Below are positions 27,289 through 36,997 of a DNA stretch of 64,000 nt, one piece after another (position 1 is the first letter of the stretch; the number at the start of each line of letters is the position of its first letter). Below the pieces are notes generated by a model. That model did not search any database and had not been told where the DNA came from. It was given only the letters and a program-made list of their open reading frames with translations. The DNA comes from Schlesneria sp. Lineage in GTDB: Bacteria > Planctomycetota > Planctomycetia > Planctomycetales > Planctomycetaceae. Made by a program: the position numbers and the translations under genes. The stretch covers positions 23,818 to 87,817 of the forward strand of contig JAQGHU010000111.1 in NCBI GenBank assembly GCA_028291515.1, given 5' to 3'.

Positions 27289-28617
27289 CTATGCGAACAT
27301 CCTGAGGAAGCGGCGGCGATATTCCAGCGGGTCCGTGGGGAAGATGCTGGCGAACACTTCTTCGCCTCCGGCCCCTTTTTGGAAACGTCGCTTCTCGAAG
27401 ACTGGCATGTGCAGACCGGTCACGGCCAGCACGCCGCGTCGCACGACTTCACCCTTCAAGGCGTATAACCGATCTTCCTTCCAGTCGGTTAGTTCAATGA
27501 ACGGAATCCCCTCGGCCACTTCGATCACGTTAGGGAGTGCGAAGGGACTGAAGCCTTGAAAGCCTTCGGCAGTTACCGGTGCCGACGATCGAACATGGCC
27601 GCGGCTTTGGCCACCGGAATAGGTCAGCGAATGCTTGATCGCATGCACGCCCCAGCCTTCCTGATACAGCATCTGATTGTTGAGAACACTGCGAATGGTG
27701 AGCTCGTGATTCTCATGGATCGGGTAGTCCTTCAGGTTTTCATCGCCACCGTCACCATCGACCAGCAACTTCCAATCGGGATACCGTTCGCGAATGCCAC
27801 GACACAGCGTCAACGCCATGGCGCAGGATTGCACGTCGAGCGGCTTGTAGTCTTCAAGCACCCGAATCGCATCGTCGACCGAGATCGCCGAGGCGGGGAC
27901 TTCGATTCGCTCCAACAGGTAGCCGAGATCCAGTTCATCTAAAAACTGCTGTGCCTGTCGGGCATCGTCCCCTGCCCCATTCACGTCCAGAGAGAAGGCC
28001 TTCAGTCGCTGCGGAGCCTGCCCTCTCTGCAGCAGTTGGTGATACAACGTCAGCAGGACGGCACCGCTATCGACGCCTCCTGAGAACAAGACGCCAATTG
28101 GTTCAGTCGGTCCAACGCGATCCAGCCACTTGTTCAGTTCACCAGCTAGAGCACCGATGTAGCGCCGGCCGATCTCATCGAGGTCGGTTGAGAGTACATT
28201 TCGTTTCGGATCGAAGAATCGTTTGTAGGTCGGACTGGGGTCGGGGCAGCCGACGAGTGCCAGTTCCGTCAGGTGATGAGCGGGAACCATTCGGGTGTAA
28301 CTGGGATGGAATTGCCCATCGAGGCCTTCTTGTCGCAGCCAGTCGCGAATCGCATCGATCCGTTCGGCAATCACGAGCACAGGCCCGGCATGCTGCTTGG
28401 CAATGAAATAGCGAAGCGGTCGCCCGATAGACCGAGCCATTCGCACAATCTTGCCCGTCTTATGAATCAGAGCGAACTGACCATCGATCTGCCGCACTTG
28501 ATCAGGCTCACCCGACGCGACCCGCGTCAACGCCTCTTCCGCCGTCATGTTCAAAAAGACATTGCCGTTGGGATCGACGAGATTGATCAGGCGTTCAATG
28601 AGCTGAACCGATTGCAT
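27289..28617 (-). CDS. Asparagine synthetase-like protein with degenerate glutaminase domain
   Basis: A 442-residue protein of the AsnB superfamily. The ATP-PPi synthetase core is present: SGGVDS at 179-184 and GDGGDEN near 288-294. The N-terminal region (1-100) keeps the fold of a class II glutamine amidotransferase (IDGQFALIHKTGKIV) but lacks the Cys2 nucleophile required to hydrolyse glutamine. So it should be a synthetase using free ammonia or an amine, as in beta-lactam or lasso-peptide type synthetases, rather than ordinary asparagine synthetase. No precursor peptide gene was identified next to it. Substrate unknown. Confidence 0.8.
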   Translation of the reverse strand: MQSVQLIERLINLVDPNGNVFLNMTAEEALTRVASGEPDQVRQIDGQFALIHKTGKIVRMARSIGRPLRYFIAKQHAGPVLVIAERIDAIRDWLRQEGLDGQFHPSYTRMVPAHHLTELALVGCPDPSPTYKRFFDPKRNVLSTDLDEIGRRYIGALAGELNKWLDRVGPTEPIGVLFSGGVDSGAVLLTLYHQLLQRGQAPQRLKAFSLDVNGAGDDARQAQQFLDELDLGYLLERIEVPASAISVDDAIRVLEDYKPLDVQSCAMALTLCRGIRERYPDWKLLVDGDGGDENLKDYPIHENHELTIRSVLNNQMLYQEGWGVHAIKHSLTYSGGQSRGHVRSSAPVTAEGFQGFSPFALPNVIEVAEGIPFIELTDWKEDRLYALKGEVVRRGVLAVTGLHMPVFEKRRFQKGAGGEEVFASIFPTDPLEYRRRFLRMFA

Positions 28618-28761
28618 AACGGATTTCCTGGGTGTGCAGACGACGGGCGCGATCTCTACAGAGGTAGAATGACCAAAGTGAGCGCGAACCTCAAGATTCG
28701 CGGGCGACTCCTGTCCTGACGCAGAGATCGCGGACCTTCAACTCCTTGGCGGATCAAATCC

Positions 28762-29115
28762 ATGACTGAACAACCAACGCTGTCCCTCGTCGTGATCCGT
28801 GTTTCGGACATCACGCGTTCTGCTGAGGCTTACTCCATCCTCGGCATCACTTTTCAACAGGAACAGCACGGGAACGGTCCCGTCCATTACTCGAGCTCTG
28901 TCGGAGAGACAATCTTCGAACTCTATCCTGCAACGGAGCGATCGCCTGTCACTTCGTGTCGTTTTGGATTTGCCGTCGCCTGCATGGACGACGTGATTGC
29001 GAAATGGCGTGAACGTGGCAGAGAGATCGTCGCCGAGCCAATCGACTCGCCGTGGGGACTTCGTGCCGTCATCGCAGACCCTGATGGCCACAAGATCGAG
29101 CTGACACAGCACTGA
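28762..29115 (+). CDS. VOC (glyoxalase/bleomycin resistance) superfamily protein
   Basis: 117 residues, the standard VOC size. Pattern: LSLVVIRVSDITRSAEAYSILGI at the start, GETIFELYPA in the middle and ADPDGHKIELTQH at the end, the usual beta-alpha-beta-beta-beta layout with a C-terminal Glu (IEL). Metal ligands are incomplete for glyoxalase I, so the exact activity is unknown. It starts 144 bases after, and divergent from, the asparagine synthetase-like gene. Confidence 0.85.
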   Translation: MTEQPTLSLVVIRVSDITRSAEAYSILGITFQQEQHGNGPVHYSSSVGETIFELYPATERSPVTSCRFGFAVACMDDVIAKWRERGREIVAEPIDSPWGLRAVIADPDGHKIELTQH

Positions 29116-29218
29116 TCTGGGTAAGCCCTGGCGAGAAGAGACTGGACAAGATCATGACCCCCGTTCATGATCGCAAACTCGGAATGGGACGGTTCGGAGC
29201 GGAAGGTCAGTCAAGACG

Positions 29219-30058
29219 ATGGATGCGAGTCACAGCGAATCAGCAATCGCGCCGCCGCCAACTCGCAGAACTTGGCTGTGGATTGTTGGGGTGATCAGCC
29301 AACTCACGCTGATTTGTGTACTGGGCCTCACAGTTCCGCCTTACTGCCGTGAACAACGGATCACCAGTTCGCTGGAAACTTACGGTGGCAAAGTCGAATT
29401 TGCGGACCGTGGACCAAGCTGGATTCCAGAGTTCGTGCGGAAGGCCATTCCCCTTGGCTATCGCATTCAGGCGGTTCGGCTTTCGGGGAGGGAAATCAAT
29501 GCCGATTTGATCACACTACTGCGGTCGCTGCCGAACCTGGAGCGGTTGTACCTGGATCATACTCGTGTCACTGACGCCGAACTGGGTCAACTAAGCGGAC
29601 TCATTCATCTGGAGTGGCTGGCACTCAATGATACACCAATCAGCGATTCAGGGCTGACGCACCTCGTGGGGCTGACACAACTGCAGTTGCTGACACTCGA
29701 CAACACTTCAATCACTGATGCGGGGCTGGGACACTTTCGTGGCCTGAAAAACCTCGAGCGGTTGGGATTGGCCCAGACAAGGGTGTCGAATAACGGAATG
29801 CACCGTCTGCAACAACTGACGAGGTTGAAGCGTCTCGATCTGAGCGATACGGAGATCACAGATGACGGGCTCATTCCGCTGGTCGATCTGAAGGAGATGG
29901 CAATCCTCGACCTCAGCCGCACTGGCGTGACGAATCACGGCCTGGAAACTCTCGTGCTACTGACAAACTTGAAATCGCTGAACCTCGAAGAGACCGAGGT
30001 CACTGCCGAAGGAAAGGCAGTCTTTCGCACCGAGTTACTCGGATGCGAGGTTCAATAA
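29219..30058 (+). CDS. Membrane-anchored leucine-rich repeat protein
   Basis: 279 residues. One N-terminal membrane segment ([20 protein letters not shown], about 20-40) is followed by a segment ending in [10 protein letters not shown], then seven 24-residue leucine-rich repeats from about 95 to 270 with consensus L..L..L.L..T.ITD.GL..L. The repeats are of the bacterial/F-box-like RI type, common in planctomycetes for protein-protein contacts. No enzymatic domain. It overlaps the convergent DUF1559 gene by seven bases. Confidence 0.85.
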   Translation: MDASHSESAIAPPPTRRTWLWIVGVISQLTLICVLGLTVPPYCREQRITSSLETYGGKVEFADRGPSWIPEFVRKAIPLGYRIQAVRLSGREINADLITLLRSLPNLERLYLDHTRVTDAELGQLSGLIHLEWLALNDTPISDSGLTHLVGLTQLQLLTLDNTSITDAGLGHFRGLKNLERLGLAQTRVSNNGMHRLQQLTRLKRLDLSDTEITDDGLIPLVDLKEMAILDLSRTGVTNHGLETLVLLTNLKSLNLEETEVTAEGKAVFRTELLGCEVQ

Positions 30059-30864
30059 GGATAGCTGCCGTCGGTGGTCAGCACCTGCTTATCGGGATAC
30101 ATGTCGATGATCGCTGCGTCGAAACTCATCGCCTTCGCATGCCCGTCCATGTACAGATAGTTGGCTGCACCATTGTGACGACCGGAAGCCATCCATGGCT
30201 TGATGATCCCCGTCCCCAGCCAGATGTCATAGTCATCCTGCCGAGGGTCGTCTCCCGCGGGCGGAGTAAATGCCGCGGCATTTCTTTCGGAGAAGCAGAT
30301 GATGTTGGACAGACCGACTTCGACCTGGAATCGAGGAAACGTCCAGAAGCCGTAGCGTCGCGACTTATGACTGAGCAGCGAATTCATCAGGTAACTGGTC
30401 CGATGCGAAACGCCTGCGATATCTCCCGAGTCGGGATTTACGAATGGAGCAACGGTTGACGTATCGGTCAGACACCGATAAATCGCATTGCTGGCGACGT
30501 TGACTCCGCCATGGGCCACACTTTCGTCAGACTCCGCCGCACTGCCGATAAACGGCATCAGTTTGTCAGCCCAATAGATCTCGGCAAACGAATCCGCTGA
30601 ACCACTGAAGGCGATCACATCAGCATCGTAGGGATGATGCAGGAAAAACTTGCCGTTGTTCACTTCATAATACTGATGGACCGCCAATCCGATCTGGCGC
30701 AGATGAGACAGACAGTCCATCCGGCGTGCGGCCTCTCGGGCCTGCTGCACCGCTGGCAGCAAGAGTGCGACAAGGACTGCGATGATGGCGATGACGACCA
30801 GTAGTTCGATCAGTGTGAACGCACGTCGCGTCTCTGATGGAGTTGTTTGTTGCGATCGAACCAT
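30052..30864 (-). CDS. DUF1559 prepilin-like protein
   Basis: 270 residues. The N-terminus is a type IV prepilin-like signal, [20 protein letters not shown], followed by the DUF1559 hallmark [14 protein letters not shown] and the planctomycete C-terminal block with the pattern [11 protein letters not shown]1559 proteins are massively paralogous in planctomycetes, probably secreted and assembled through a type II secretion/pilus-like pathway. It faces a second DUF1559 gene across a 217-bp spacer. This copy belongs to the H-containing short form. Confidence 0.92.
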   Translation of the reverse strand: MVRSQQTTPSETRRAFTLIELLVVIAIIAVLVALLLPAVQQAREAARRMDCLSHLRQIGLAVHQYYEVNNGKFFLHHPYDADVIAFSGSADSFAEIYWADKLMPFIGSAAESDESVAHGGVNVASNAIYRCLTDTSTVAPFVNPDSGDIAGVSHRTSYLMNSLLSHKSRRYGFWTFPRFQVEVGLSNIICFSERNAAAFTPPAGDDPRQDDYDIWLGTGIIKPWMASGRHNGAANYLYMDGHAKAMSFDAAIIDMYPDKQVLTTDGSYPY

Positions 30865-31081
30865 GACTGCCCTCTCTCAAATGACTCACTAGGCCGCAAA
30901 AGAATGGCACCATGCTGACGGGAATTCAACTCCAGTCGAGAGTTGAAAATCGAATTGATCCGAAACGAGATTGCTTCGTTTAGTGACAACAAACTAGCAC
31001 CGTTGACATTCCGTCTCAAAAAAGTCAGCTTGTCTCATTCTGATTGAAGTCAGACTGTTTTCATTGGCGAAAGGCTCGATC

Positions 31082-32116
31082 ATGTCGCGACAGATTCATC
31101 GCAAGCGTCGATCGGCATTTACTCTCATTGAATTGCTGGTGGTCATCGCCATCATCGCGGCCCTGATTGCATTGCTGCTTCCCGCGGTGCAACAGGCTCG
31201 CGAAGCCGCTCGGCGGACGCAGTGCAAGAACCAGCTCAAACAACTCGGGCTGGCGATTCACAACTATGAAGCGACGATGGGAAACCTCCCGCCGACCGCG
31301 GTTGTGATCAAGCAGGCGGACGGCTCGCTGTGGACCAGCTACCTGGGCCCGCATGGCCGCATTCTGCCTTATATCGATCAGGGCAATACCTATAACGCGA
31401 TCAACGTCAACCTGGCCTATGGAGACTTGGCCAATCTTCCTTCCGTTTCGCATGTCACGGGACTGTTCTTGTGTCCCAGTGAACCGCAGACGATGCCCGT
31501 GTTGAATGCGTCCTTCGGAACAATCGGTGGGGTGAACTATGGGTTCAGCATGGGCGATTGGTATGTGTGGGCGGGTCCAAATGGCGGTCCGCTGACTCGA
31601 TCCGCGTTCGGCGTGAACCTCAGCCGCCGGATGGGCGATTTCACCGATGGGCTCAGCAACACCTTGTGGATGTCTGAGGTCAAGAATTACCAGCCGTACA
31701 TTCGCGACTGTGGTTCGCTGGTGAACATTCATGATCCAAACACGATCCCGTCTCCGAGTGCCGATCCGTTGACCGTCGCGCCCGAGTACAGTTCATCAGG
31801 TTGTACGTTCCTGCTGAACGCCCATTCGCAATGGGCCGAATTGACAGTGCATCACAACGGCTTCACCACTGCCTGGCCACCCAATAAAGTGACGCCAGGT
31901 GGCCCAGGCCTGGCGACTCCCGATGTGGATCTGAACAGCCAGCGTGAGCGGATTGGTGGGCCGACGTATGCGGCCGTTACCTCGCGCAGCTATCACGTCG
32001 GCGGGGTTCATTCGCTGTTCGGAGACGGCACCGTGCGGTTCGTTTCCACGAATATCGACGGTTTCCTGTGGCGCAGCCTGGGAACAGTGGCCGGCGGTGA
32101 AGTCGTCTCGTACTGA
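31082..32116 (+). CDS. DUF1559 prepilin-like protein
   Basis: From the ATG at 31082 the product has about 344 residues. The prepilin signal [20 protein letters not shown] is followed by the invariant [14 protein letters not shown] and QCKNQLKQLGLAIHNYE. The C-terminal region has the GNTLWMSEV-like block and ends with the pattern GGVHSLFGDGTVRFV, the H-G-G motif of this family. The upstream TTG at 31064 would add six residues before the basic start and is less likely. First gene of a tight unit with the lipoprotein gene (15 bases) and the glycosidase-like gene. Confidence 0.93.
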   Translation: MSRQIHRKRRSAFTLIELLVVIAIIAALIALLLPAVQQAREAARRTQCKNQLKQLGLAIHNYEATMGNLPPTAVVIKQADGSLWTSYLGPHGRILPYIDQGNTYNAINVNLAYGDLANLPSVSHVTGLFLCPSEPQTMPVLNASFGTIGGVNYGFSMGDWYVWAGPNGGPLTRSAFGVNLSRRMGDFTDGLSNTLWMSEVKNYQPYIRDCGSLVNIHDPNTIPSPSADPLTVAPEYSSSGCTFLLNAHSQWAELTVHHNGFTTAWPPNKVTPGGPGLATPDVDLNSQRERIGGPTYAAVTSRSYHVGGVHSLFGDGTVRFVSTNIDGFLWRSLGTVAGGEVVSY

Positions 32117-32131
32117 GAAAGCGAGTTGCCG

Positions 32132-32512
32132 ATGTGGGCCAAGTTGATCACCGTTATGTGCATTGCCCTGATTGCGTTGGTGGGCTGTGGCTGGCTGGCC
32201 GGATCGAAACTCTCTGAAGAAGAAGTGGAACAGTCCAAGCGTGTACTGATCAGCGTCCTGGATGCCTGGAAAACGGGGCAAGCTCACACTTTGGCGCGGC
32301 AGACTCCACCAATCAGATTTCAGGACGACGACTACATGGCCGGTTGGCGGTTGGTCGACTATCAACTGATCAACGCTAAACAGCAGATCCAGAGCTTCCA
32401 TGACGTGCCGGTTCAGGTCAATCTGATCAACAGGCAGGGAAAGCCACTGCAAAAGACAGTCACCTATCAAGTCGGATTAGATCCCATCACCGTGCAGCGC
32501 AGTGACAATTGA
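32132..32512 (+). CDS. Small lipoprotein of unknown function
   Basis: 126 residues from the ATG at 32132. A signal with lipobox LVGC (Cys19) follows a hydrophobic core (LITVMCIALIAL), so it should be a lipid-anchored outer- or inner-membrane protein. The mature part is short, with the pattern DDYMAGWRLVDYQLINAKQQI. Proteins like this often follow DUF1559 genes in planctomycetes. The stop (TGA) contributes to the Shine-Dalgarno of the next gene. Confidence 0.75.
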   Translation: MWAKLITVMCIALIALVGCGWLAGSKLSEEEVEQSKRVLISVLDAWKTGQAHTLARQTPPIRFQDDDYMAGWRLVDYQLINAKQQIQSFHDVPVQVNLINRQGKPLQKTVTYQVGLDPITVQRSDN

Positions 32513-32520
32513 GGAACAAC

Positions 32521-34251
32521 ATGATTTGTGTAGACACAGTTGAAGAAGCCGCCTCACGCAAAGGGGCTACGCTCGCGAAGAGAACTGCCAATTCTCTGGC
32601 TTTGCGAACGTTGCCCCTCTGCGTGAAACTGTCTCTCTCTTTGCTCGCCTTGATGTTCTGTCTCACCGCGAACCTTGTTCAGTCGGCCGAGACAACAGGT
32701 GAGCGAAAGTGGGATTTCGAGACGGACACCGTCGGTCAATCCGCGAACGGCTTTCGTACGGCAGTCGGCAAGTGGACGGTCGCCCAAGACGGCAAAAATC
32801 GCGTGCTCGCCCAGACCGCCGAGAATGCAGACGCCGTGTTCAATGTCATACTGCGGCCGGATGTCCTCTATTCCGACGTCGAACTGAGCGTCCGGCTGAA
32901 AGCCAATAAAGGGATCGTGGACCAAGGGGGCGGCGTCGTCTGGCGGGCCAAGAACGTGAAAACTTACTACATTGCCCGCTATAACCCGCTGGAGGATTCC
33001 TTCCGCGTCTACAAGGTTGTCGACGGCAAGCGATTTCAATTGGGCAGCGTCAAGGTCACTGGTGATACGGAGTGGCATACACTGCAGGTCACTATGAAGG
33101 CGAACAAGATCGTTTGCACGTTGGACGACAAATCGCAGATGGAAGCCGAAGACAACTCGATTCGCGGCTACGGGCGAGTCGGCCTCTGGTGCAAGTCTGA
33201 CGCTCAGACTTACTTCGATGATCTGATCGCTAAAGGCGAAGCCATTACCCCAAAGCCACCGGAACCGCCGCAAGAGACCAAAGAGTTCGAGATCAAAGGG
33301 AATCGGCCCTATCTCGGTGGGCACGAGGTGGATCTGTGGGGCCTGCGTTGCGGCAACGCGTTCTGTAGCGACGCGGTGACGGAACGGTTCATTCGCAACT
33401 TCGATAACATGAACGCTCACGGCATCAATCTGGTGGGTGCCTTTATCCAAGGGGTGAATGCAGGCTATCCAGATGGCGATGCCGGGCTGAACGGTTTCAC
33501 TCGTCATGGCGAAATCTTGCCCGAGATGAAGCGGCGGATCGAATGGTTCGTGCGAGAGGCCGACAAACGCGGCATGGTCGTGATGATTGGTGTGATGGCT
33601 CCGCGCAAGGATCAGGACTTCTACGCCGAAGAAGACATGAAGAATGCCGTCGAACAGACCGCGCGGTTCCTGAAAGAAAAGAAGCTGCACAACATCTTCG
33701 TCAACTTGTGCGACGAGTTTAACCATCCACTTCGAGCCGACAAGCTCCTAGTTCGCGAACCGGATGGTGAAAAGAAGAAGGCGATGATCACCGGCTGGTT
33801 CAAGGCGATCGCGCCAGATATCGAAGCGGGAATTGGGCCCCACTGGAAGTCAGGAACCGGTGACACCTATCCCGGCATGGACGTTCGCATCATTCAAAAA
33901 GGGATGGCGATTCCCAAGGAAGGATTCGTGGTCAACGCCGAGCCGATTCGCGAGGACTATTTCAACAACGACGGCATCTTTAACGCGACGAACATCGAAA
34001 CGATCTTCACGAATTGTCGCAACTATCTGGATGCCCCGCACGCGGTGTTCATGTTGCATTCGGGTTATGTGCAGGGAATCACCGGTTACAGCGGAACCGC
34101 CCCCCATGCGGAAATGGGTGGCTACGGAACTGGCCCGAACGATCGCGGCATCCGCTTCTACTACGAATGGGTCCGCGACAATGTCGGTCGTTGGGAATAC
34201 CCCAACCACGTGCCAGCGGCTGAGTTCTCGACGTTTGGTGTCGACCAGTGA
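32521..34251 (+). CDS. Secreted protein: DUF1080-like beta-sandwich plus TIM-barrel glycosidase-like domain
   Basis: 576 residues from the ATG at 32521, which has GAGGA four to eight bases upstream, overlapping the previous stop. The N-terminus carries a palindrome-derived insert (see the repeat at 32554-32626) before the hydrophobic signal (LSLSLLALMFCLTANLV). Residues about 60-245 are a LamG/DUF1080-like sandwich; a Pro-rich linker (KPPEPPQ) leads to a TIM-barrel-like domain with VDLWGLRC, READKRGMVVMIGV and NLCDEFNH, where the Glu is a candidate acid/base. Function: probably a polysaccharide-active enzyme, not proven. Last gene of the operon. Confidence 0.78.
   Translation: MICVDTVEEAASRKGATLAKRTANSLALRTLPLCVKLSLSLLALMFCLTANLVQSAETTGERKWDFETDTVGQSANGFRTAVGKWTVAQDGKNRVLAQTAENADAVFNVILRPDVLYSDVELSVRLKANKGIVDQGGGVVWRAKNVKTYYIARYNPLEDSFRVYKVVDGKRFQLGSVKVTGDTEWHTLQVTMKANKIVCTLDDKSQMEAEDNSIRGYGRVGLWCKSDAQTYFDDLIAKGEAITPKPPEPPQETKEFEIKGNRPYLGGHEVDLWGLRCGNAFCSDAVTERFIRNFDNMNAHGINLVGAFIQGVNAGYPDGDAGLNGFTRHGEILPEMKRRIEWFVREADKRGMVVMIGVMAPRKDQDFYAEEDMKNAVEQTARFLKEKKLHNIFVNLCDEFNHPLRADKLLVREPDGEKKKAMITGWFKAIAPDIEAGIGPHWKSGTGDTYPGMDVRIIQKGMAIPKEGFVVNAEPIREDYFNNDGIFNATNIETIFTNCRNYLDAPHAVFMLHSGYVQGITGYSGTAPHAEMGGYGTGPNDRGIRFYYEWVRDNVGRWEYPNHVPAAEFSTFGVDQ
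32554..32626. repeat. Imperfect palindrome inside the signal-peptide coding region
   Basis: The arms TCACGCAAAGGGGC (32554-32567) and GCCCCTCTGCGTGA (32613-32626) pair with one mismatch, and the inner parts (TACGCTCGCGAAG... against ...TTTGCGAACGTT) continue the pairing toward a centre near 32589. It is about 73 bp and resembles the CTCACGC-AGAG-type palindromes seen as dispersed elements. It encodes residues about 12-35 of the glycosidase-like protein. Confidence 0.65.
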
Positions 34252-34333
34252 AGTCGCATCGGTGCTATCAGTCTCAGGCAATGGGACTAATAGGACGACT
34301 GGGACCGATGAAATTCAGGGTGACCGCCGGGGC

Positions 34334-36361
34334 CTACGCCCGCAAGGTCGCCCCTAGCGTGCTCTGACAGGCCGCGATGACTGATTGCTGGGCCGCTTCC
34401 ACTTCTTCGCTGGTCAGCGTTCGTTCTGGCGATCGATACATCAGTGTCACCAGGTAGCTTTTCTTTCCTTCCGGAATCTGCTTCCCGCGGTACTGTCCGC
34501 CGAACCCGATCGATTCCAACAAGGGCCCGGCCGCCTTGCGAACAACAGAATCCAGATCGTTCCAGGTCACGGGGTCATCCAGCACAAAATTCAGATCGCG
34601 AGCGGATCCCTGATACTGTGGCAACGGTTTGAATTTGGGAACCATGTCGGCGACGGATTCCAAGACCGATAGATCGAGTTCGGCGACGGTGACTGGGTCC
34701 CGCAAGTCCAGCTGGTTGCCAACCGACCGATCAAGTTCGCCAAGCCAACCCCAGAACTGGCCGTTGAGCAGCAGTTCCGCACCACGTCCCGGGGTGAACT
34801 GCGCGATCGATGACGGCCGAGCTTGAACGGTGGCCGAGGGATTCACTCGCGCCGCCAGTTCCTCGACAACCCCTTTCACTTCCGCGAATGACTTTCCGCT
34901 CACGAAGCCGATCATCGTCGGTTCCGAGAGCACTTGCGGCAGCGTCTTGTCGGCGGAGAGATGCACCGTCGCGATTTCGAAGAGCTGGGCCCCGAAAGTT
35001 CCTCGCCGTTCATTTGACCTCCGTGACCCCAGCAGGCTGGGGATCAGCGTTTGTCGCAATAGGCTCGTTTCGCGGAAATCGGAATGATCAATCGCGAGCG
35101 GCGCAACCTCGCCCCTCGGGCGGAACAAGCTGTGCTCGCGTTCGCTCACCAGCGAGACTGTGATTGCTTCGTAGTAGCCTGCCCCGGTCAACGTACTGCG
35201 AACGCGATCGACAACGCGGTCGCGGTGCGACTTGTGACTGAGACACAGCGGTACATTAGTGTCGGACGGAAGATTGTCATATCCGTGGATGCGCGCCACT
35301 TCTTCAATCAAATCGATTTCGCGAGACAAGTCGCGGCGATTTGACGGAGCGATGAATGAAGCTGTTTCGGCAGTCGTGTTTCCGACTTGCTTCAAACCCA
35401 GAGCAAGCAATATTCGGATCGCTTCGTCGCTCGGAATCTTGATGCCCAGGACACGTTCAATCTGTGCGAACCGCAGCATGATTGGCGTCGTATTCGCGAT
35501 GGGCTGAACTCCCGCCGAGACAACTCCGTTCAGCAGTTCGCCTCCGGCCAGTTCCAGAATCAGCTCGCAACAGCGGCGACTAGCCCATTCCGGCCCCAGC
35601 GGATCAAGAGCTCGTTCGAACCGGTATGAGGCATCGCTGTGTAGTTTCAAACGCCGCGACGTATTTCGAATCGAGAGTGGTGCGAACAACGCGGCTTCAA
35701 TCAGCACGTTCTTGGTGGTCGTCGTGATCTCGGTTTCCGCCCCACCCATCACACCGGCCAGTGCGACAGGGTGATCTGCGTCGGCGATCACGCACATGTC
35801 CGTCGCCAGTGCGTATTCCTTGTGATCAATCGCCTGTAGCTTCTCGCCCGACATTGCGCGTCGGACGACGATTCGCTGGCCGTGCAGCCGATCCATGTCA
35901 AACGCATGCAGCGGCTGACCGCACTCCATCAGGACGTAGTTGGTGATGTCGACGATGTTGTTAACGCTGACAATGCCGACCGTCTGCAGGCGGCGCTGCA
36001 TCCACGCGGGGCTCGGTCCGACTTTCACTCCGCGAATCACTCGAGCGTGATATTGCGAACAAAGATCCGGGCATTCGATGGCGACCGATGTGACTGAAGC
36101 GACTGGAGTCTTATTTGTCTTTGGGGCTGCCGCCGGTACCGTCATCGGCACGTCATAGACCACAGCCGCTTCGCGAGCGACCCCCAGATGCCCCAGGCAA
36201 TCAGGCCGATTGCTGGTGACTTCAAAGTCGATACACGTATCCCCGTCGACATCGCGGCATTCTTCCAGGTTCAACCCTGTCATCGTCAAGCAATCGGCCA
36301 ACACTTCGGCCGACACGTTCACTGCCACGTACTGTTTCAACCAATCCCAACTGACAAGCAT
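34334..36361 (-). CDS. pheT: Phenylalanine--tRNA ligase beta subunit, short form
   Basis: 675 residues from the ATG at 36361 (MLVSWDWLKQYV, the canonical PheT start). It charges tRNA-Phe together with PheS, which is not in this window. B1 (1-40) runs directly into DFEVTSNRPDCLGHLGVARE (about 45-64), so the tRNA-binding EMAP/OB domain present in most bacterial PheT (about 800 residues) is missing. B3/B4 (with VDITNYVLMECGQPLHAFD), B5, the catalytic-like B6/B7 and a C-terminal FDX-ACB domain (YRGKQIPEGKKSYLV) are present. The in-frame upstream start at 36379 adds six non-conserved residues. Confidence 0.93.
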   Translation of the reverse strand: MLVSWDWLKQYVAVNVSAEVLADCLTMTGLNLEECRDVDGDTCIDFEVTSNRPDCLGHLGVAREAAVVYDVPMTVPAAAPKTNKTPVASVTSVAIECPDLCSQYHARVIRGVKVGPSPAWMQRRLQTVGIVSVNNIVDITNYVLMECGQPLHAFDMDRLHGQRIVVRRAMSGEKLQAIDHKEYALATDMCVIADADHPVALAGVMGGAETEITTTTKNVLIEAALFAPLSIRNTSRRLKLHSDASYRFERALDPLGPEWASRRCCELILELAGGELLNGVVSAGVQPIANTTPIMLRFAQIERVLGIKIPSDEAIRILLALGLKQVGNTTAETASFIAPSNRRDLSREIDLIEEVARIHGYDNLPSDTNVPLCLSHKSHRDRVVDRVRSTLTGAGYYEAITVSLVSEREHSLFRPRGEVAPLAIDHSDFRETSLLRQTLIPSLLGSRRSNERRGTFGAQLFEIATVHLSADKTLPQVLSEPTMIGFVSGKSFAEVKGVVEELAARVNPSATVQARPSSIAQFTPGRGAELLLNGQFWGWLGELDRSVGNQLDLRDPVTVAELDLSVLESVADMVPKFKPLPQYQGSARDLNFVLDDPVTWNDLDSVVRKAAGPLLESIGFGGQYRGKQIPEGKKSYLVTLMYRSPERTLTSEEVEAAQQSVIAACQSTLGATLRA

Positions 36362-36616
36362 GTTCAGACCACCACACAATCGGACTGTTCAGAAAAAATG
36401 TCGAACCCGTACTGTAAACGGACCGCCCGGAAGGCGGAAGGGTTCGGGATCACCGGTTTGGTGCTGAACGATTGTCGAGAAAAGTCGTTCCGTCTTTCCA
36501 TTCCGCCCGGCCGTCGCCAAAATCTAACGCACATCCGACAGATTTGCTGCGGAACATGCTCTCCGATCGTTGGCGTTCAGCGATCCGAGACCATGCAAAC
36601 ATTCGAAAGGAACACC

Positions 36617-36988
36617 GTGGGATTTATTGATCTCAGCCAATATGAACCGATTTCTCCGGTACCCGGTTGTCGGATGCGGACTCCGTTTGGCCAGAACCTG
36701 ATGCTGTCGTACCTGGAAATGGATGACGGTGCCGAAGTTCCGCTGCATCATCACCCGCACGAACAAGGTGGAATTTTGATCTCAGGCCGCGTGCAACTGA
36801 CGATCGGTGATGAAACTCGCATCGTCGAAGCGGGTTCGCTGTTCTTAATTCCACCGAACGTGCCTCATCGCGCGGTCGCGGTGGACGGCCCCGCGCGCGT
36901 CCTCGACGTTTTCAGTCCGGTTCGTGAGGATTATGCCGAAATGGCGAATCGATATATTCCACCCGTCACCACTTCGAATCGTTCGTAA
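36617..36988 (+). CDS. Cupin domain protein
   Basis: 123 residues from the GTG at 36617, preceded by AAAGGA; the ATG at 36593 has no such site. Single-domain cupin with PLHHHPHEQGGILISGRV (first motif, His-rich metal ligands) and VPHRAVA (second motif). A mononuclear metal cupin of unknown substrate, perhaps sensing or binding a sugar or oxalate-like compound. It stands between the divergent pheT and the convergent TraG-like gene. Confidence 0.82.
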   Translation: MGFIDLSQYEPISPVPGCRMRTPFGQNLMLSYLEMDDGAEVPLHHHPHEQGGILISGRVQLTIGDETRIVEAGSLFLIPPNVPHRAVAVDGPARVLDVFSPVREDYAEMANRYIPPVTTSNRS

Positions 36989-36997
36989 CGTCAAACG

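Noticed and set aside
32554..33726. 390-codon minus-strand frame antisense to the glycosidase-like gene
   Set aside because: The plus strand encodes a signal peptide and two recognisable domains; the minus frame has none.
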